Source: Aptenodytes patagonicus (lineage: Eukaryota > Chordata > Aves > Sphenisciformes > Spheniscidae). From it: DNA of 64,000 nt. This document shows positions 59,561-64,000 of the stretch, piece after piece. The position numbers and the translations under genes are program-made. The notes below the pieces were generated by a model. That model had not been told where the DNA came from. It ran no database searches and was given only the letters and a program-made list of their open reading frames with translations. Where the stretch lies: positions 9,390,316 through 9,454,315 of the forward strand of contig NC_134955.1 of NCBI RefSeq assembly GCF_965638725.1, in the 5' to 3' direction. Position 1 is the stretch's first letter; each line of letters starts with the position of its first letter.

Positions 59561-62500
59561 AAAACCATGATTAGTACGTGGACCCTGTCACATGGCTTAG
59601 TACAATCTGCTTCTAAGGGAACAGACCCAGAGCCAGACGAAATGTTTACACTTCAGGTTAGACGTGAGTTCTATTAAAAGTCATCTCAAGATGCAATAGG
59701 ACTCCCCTCTATAGCAGTATTACTGAAAACTGTCCACAAACTAAATTTAAAAAGAATGTCTTTCTACTTATGCCTATCCTTAAACTGAAACATTCCTGAT
59801 GCTACAGTTCCAATGAACTTTGGAAATGCTCCCATGCTTCTACACTGTAAGCATTTGTCACTACCAAACTAGTCAAACCCCAATACGGATCAGATTCCAA
59901 TCACCGTTAAGATCTTCTCGTGTAGTTAACTGCAGGTATACAATGTGCCACAAAAAAAAGTGAATGCCACTATGCAATGGTACAGTTATGCACCAATGCA
60001 TATAATTTCTTCTCACTTCTGAATTGTTTTATGGAAGAAAGGAAAAATGTCGAGGTTTACGGTATTGGGTACACAACACTTCACTGCAGAAGTCCAAAAT
60101 AGTTACTGGAGGTAGAACACCTGTCCAATTGAAGCCATCAGTGAGAAAAAGCATACCCTAATGAGGGGAAAAAACAACGCACGCTCTTAAACTAAGAACA
60201 TTTGTACTAACAGGACACAGGAGTGCCAGAAAGAATGGCTGGCCTTCACAGAAGTTTCTAGCCAAGAGAAGCCACTGTATTTCATCACAGCAGTGACTCA
60301 AAGCCTTTTCATAGTCTGCAAAGAGACTCTGCAAATAAAGTCAAGCATTATTTTATGTAGTAGCGCTAACAGATAAGGTTTAACAGAAAGTGTTCTCTCA
60401 CAGTTACCAGGCTTCTCAAAATCTGAATAAAGAGCATCAGGTTAACTCCACCAGCTGACAAATGGAAGCTGGAAGAGACATAGAAATGAATGAGAAATTA
60501 TGATTATAGTTCCCTCACCCACGCAGATGAAGATAACCAAACTGTAGCTAATACAGGGTACACAAGAAAGCTCTGTATTTTTACTTCTGGTTCTTCCAGG
60601 TTCAGACATGAGAAAGAAGCTCAAGTTTGTGCCCGACCTAACACACATATTTCCCCCTCAAAACACCAATAGAAGGATCAGCAAATAACTTCAACAAAAG
60701 AAAGCACAAAATGAGAAAAGTTTTCACTGTCCTCATTACATTTGAAAGCGAGACTTCAAAAGTGTTGTGAACAAGAGTTTTATGTAACTAACACTTCTAA
60801 TAGGGATGGTTTCTGTCACCCCACACGGAAAGAATACAACAGAACAGGAAGTAGTTCAGTTTATTCATGTGAAAACAGCAACACACTATAGAAGAGGGTT
60901 CATCGTAATCTCTTCATTAGGCATCACTTCCACTTCAAAAATTAAAATTCCTAACTTTCCCATGATATTTACGATCAAATACAGAAAATAGAATTATAAA
61001 GAAACCCACTAGTGTTGTACCGCGCATCTTCTGAAACTACAAATGTCAATTATGTGGATAACTTTCTGATATCATACAACTTGTAGGACCATGGCAACTA
61101 TGCAAGATGTACATGCCTGTATTTACATATTGAGTAGAAAAGACAGGAAAGAAGTTGCATCCACTTTCTAGTGCAAGTCTACAATAATCACACAGACAGA
61201 ACAACATTTATTAACAGGAATGGAACAAGTCCACACATGAGTAAGAAAAGATCTTAATAATACAGTTGTAAAAAAGATTAAAAATCTCAGACTGAGGTAG
61301 TCAAGAATGTGCAATACGGATGTTTGTACAGAGCACCTGTACGGCAGTTTCTCAAAAGCAGAAGTTTACTATGAGAAATGTGGCAGACTAGCAGGGTGGG
61401 CATGGATTATAATGGGTATGCCTTCCATTAAGAAATTAACAAAGATCAGCTAGTGATATATACAATATTTTCAGTTGAAAGTACCGCTAAACAGAATCTC
61501 AGCCAAGAAGACTATTCTACTTTGACTTCTGATCACTCCAACTTCATCCTGACAGAAGTCAGTTCCCATTTTTCCCCAAGCAGAAGAATTTTGGTGATAT
61601 GTGTAACAATTTTTTTCTGAACTCAGAACCAGATTAAAGTAAAACAGGGGAAGAAAATGCTTTGAAGAAACACAAACATTTTAAACAAAAACAATCATTT
61701 TTCTAAATGGTTTTATTTACATTTTTCATATACAAGAACGTTAAATGATACATTCTGACTAGTATCCACACCAGTGTGAATTACATGAATTAAAGATACT
61801 GATGTATTGCATATGATGAAATGCAAAACAATCAACCCTAAGCTTTGGTCCCACCCTCTGAATCCTCATACAGCATCTGGTTTGTTACCAAGACATCTAA
61901 AATTCAAAGTGTTCATATCAAATAGAAGTTATCTGAACAAATAAATCTAGTTTCATTTCTTTAGAACAAGCAGTAACACAGGAGTCTTACTTGAAAAATT
62001 CGCAAGATGAAAAATACATTATCAACAGCCAAACACGTTACATGCATGTTACTAGCTTTGTATTTATTGTTTCTAGACTTGGGGTATTTGTCACAACTGT
62101 CTTGTGCTTATGGTTTTTAAATCTTTAATTATGGCAACCTTTCAACGCCTACTAACAACAGTTCAAAGTGACCCGGATGTAATGCAATATACTCAACAAT
62201 GAAAAAGGTAAAAAGGTGTGGTGTGAACTGGCCTGAAACATTCAGGACAATTACAGATTAAAGTTTCCACTTAGAGCAACTGGAACTAAAAATTCTTTAG
62301 ATCTTTTTAGATTCTTTAGATTTTTTTTAATAAAAAATGTTGCAAATACATGAACATAGTTTAATAAATGTGCTTAAGAGTATTTTCAACCTGGTGATTT
62401 CTCAAAGGAAACTAGCAGAGAAAAAGGTGACAGCTTCAAATACTTGCTTCGGAACTACTGAAATATTTACAACACTGGTAAAGTAAAAGTTCTTTCAGGT

Positions 62501-62639
62501 GCATGAAAAGCATTATCAAGTCTTTCTGTATCTAAAAGATGGTTCAAACAGTCGAAGAGACAAAGGAAATAGTAATAGACAGCTGGGCCTGTGGGATCAT
62601 AGGGTGTATTACATCAGAATTTATTTTTACATTTCTGTA

Positions 62640-62800
62640 GCACCTTTTAGCCAGATGCCAAAAGCACTTTAATCACTAAAGTGAGCCTCACAACAACCCT
62701 GTGAGGTAGGTAGGTATCTGTTTTAATAATGGCAGAACATAACTTACCCAAGAAGACACAGCAAATCAGCAGAGCAGGCTAGAATCCAGATCATGTGATC
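62640..62800 (-). repeat. MIR-like SINE remnant
   Basis: The plus strand reads CTCACAACAACCCTGTGAGG, then TAGGTAGGTAT, CTTACCCAAGAAGACACAGC and AGAGCAGGCTAGAATCCAG. This is the order of the reverse complement of the MIR consensus (CTCACAACAACCCTATGAGG, CTTGCCCAAGGTCACACAGC, and so on). Confidence 0.75.
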
Positions 62801-64000
62801 TATGAATTTAACATTATGGCACATGTGGGACTGAGACTTACATGCTCCTTTTTAAAACTGTGAAAGAGGCACTGACATGTGAATTGATTCAAGTTTTCTG
62901 GAAGTAGATTTTTATGGGAAAGGTATCAAGAGAAAAACATGCTTTAAGCAACTAGAGAAAACAAGAGGCTGAGTAAGAAGAGTGGCATTACTGTACCACT
63001 TCCTAAATTTTAGAAGATGCAGAATAGCAAGTTAACTATTTTACTTGCTAAAATACATATCAAAAATAGACTACATAGTCTGTCAAATTCACTAAACGAA
63101 ACTCTATTCTCAGAAGTCTTAAGCATTCAGATGCTATGACCCAAAAACTTTGTGGGCTGGGAGTTGTTTCATCCAATTCTATTATTTCTATGTCCTGCAA
63201 CTGCTTCTTTGAATGTCAGAAGAAATAAGAACCAGTGCGAGAATCAACATTTTTTGACCAATTCAAACTTTAATAGCAGAGTTCCCATTAACAAACTGTC
63301 AAAGCACGCTCTTCCCAGTTAATCTCCATGTTCTACTGACTACCAAACTAGTCATAATAGAGAGACTAGAGCATATAAATTGGTGCTTGACACATAAAAT
63401 GGAAACATGAAGTATTCAGTTACTTCAGCACAGTCTGTATATTAATAGGAATAAGTTAGATGACACACTAAGTGATGAGCGCTGCTTTACACTATATTCC
63501 TCTAGGGAACAAAGTCATACACAAAAAGGAAAACAGAGTCAGTGAGCTGAACAAACACCGTCATAAAAACAAGAGGTAATCACAGCAGTAAGGCCTGCAC
63601 TTAGAAGTTTTACATTACAGAATGAACTGGCATATGCAAGGAAACAGTTTTTGTTCATGTAGATTATAAACAATGATTTCTACTTGAAGATTGGAAGTGA
63701 CTAAAAAGAACACATTCCTCAAGTTAGGCAAAGGGAAATTTAAAGATTTCTAACAATTTCATAAAGAATACAGCTGTTAAAGGGCTAATTCCTTTTTTGT
63801 AAGGCCATAATCATAACCCTCGCCCTAGCTCATCTGCCAATAATAGACCACCACTATGTAATGATATTCAGCTCAGATTTATGTCGTTCAGAGGATAAAA
63901 TTCTGTAGTGAAAGACAACCTGCCAGAAAACAGCCCCCACTTTCCTCTCCCCTTTTGTCTTTCTGTGATGCAAAGAGGAAACATTATCATGTTAAAGAGG

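Larger units (their letters stand above)
40918..64000 (-). other. CSTF3: CSTF3 intron 3 (at least 23 kb, continues past the window)
   Basis: No match to CSTF3 residues 1-75 was found anywhere here. There is also no CpG island for a promoter, so the whole stretch is read as one intron upstream of residue 76. In human and mouse, intron 3 of this gene is long and contains an intronic poly(A) site that makes a short CstF-77 product and provides feedback control. That site lies nearer exon 3 and is probably outside the window. Contents noted here are a possible LTR-element remnant, a MIR-like fragment, homopolymer tracts, a palindrome, a 29-bp repeat pair and one exon-like unit. Confidence 0.75.

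Overview
The window is vertebrate nuclear DNA, most likely from a bird. Coding exons are short and separated by GT-AG introns. The sequence is AT-rich with one CpG island, there are few recognisable interspersed repeats, and no Alu- or L1-like sequence was seen. Three genes are identified by matching translated exons to vertebrate proteins recalled from knowledge; no database search was run. The order DEPDC7 (+), TCP11L1 (+), CSTF3 (-) is the order on human 11p13.

Region 1 (1-3.3 kb) holds the last six coding exons of DEPDC7, a DEP-domain protein; its 5' part lies before the window. Region 2 (3.3-5.4 kb) is intergenic, with nothing recognisable. Region 3 (5.4-23.8 kb) is the whole of TCP11L1: a CpG-island promoter with a probable noncoding first exon, nine coding exons giving a 517-residue protein, and a long 3' UTR. 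Region 4 (23.8-64 kb) is CSTF3 on the minus strand. Its 18 coding exons give residues 76-717 of the 77-kDa subunit of cleavage stimulation factor. The exons for the first 75 residues were not found and presumably lie beyond base 64000. All of 40918-64000 (at least 23 kb) is therefore one CSTF3 intron, matching the large intron 3 known to host an autoregulatory intronic poly(A) site in vertebrates.

TCP11L1 and CSTF3 are tail to tail, with candidate poly(A) signals on opposite strands about 40 bp apart. No functional system joins the three genes beyond conserved synteny. The points most worth following up are an unannotated exon-like unit inside CSTF3 (38014-38150) with near-consensus splice sites and a start codon in frame with the next exon, a second exon-like unit in intron 3, an exact 29-bp dispersed repeat, a duplicated element of about 75 bp in two introns, a possible LTR-retrotransposon remnant near 59 kb, and a 26-bp perfect palindrome.
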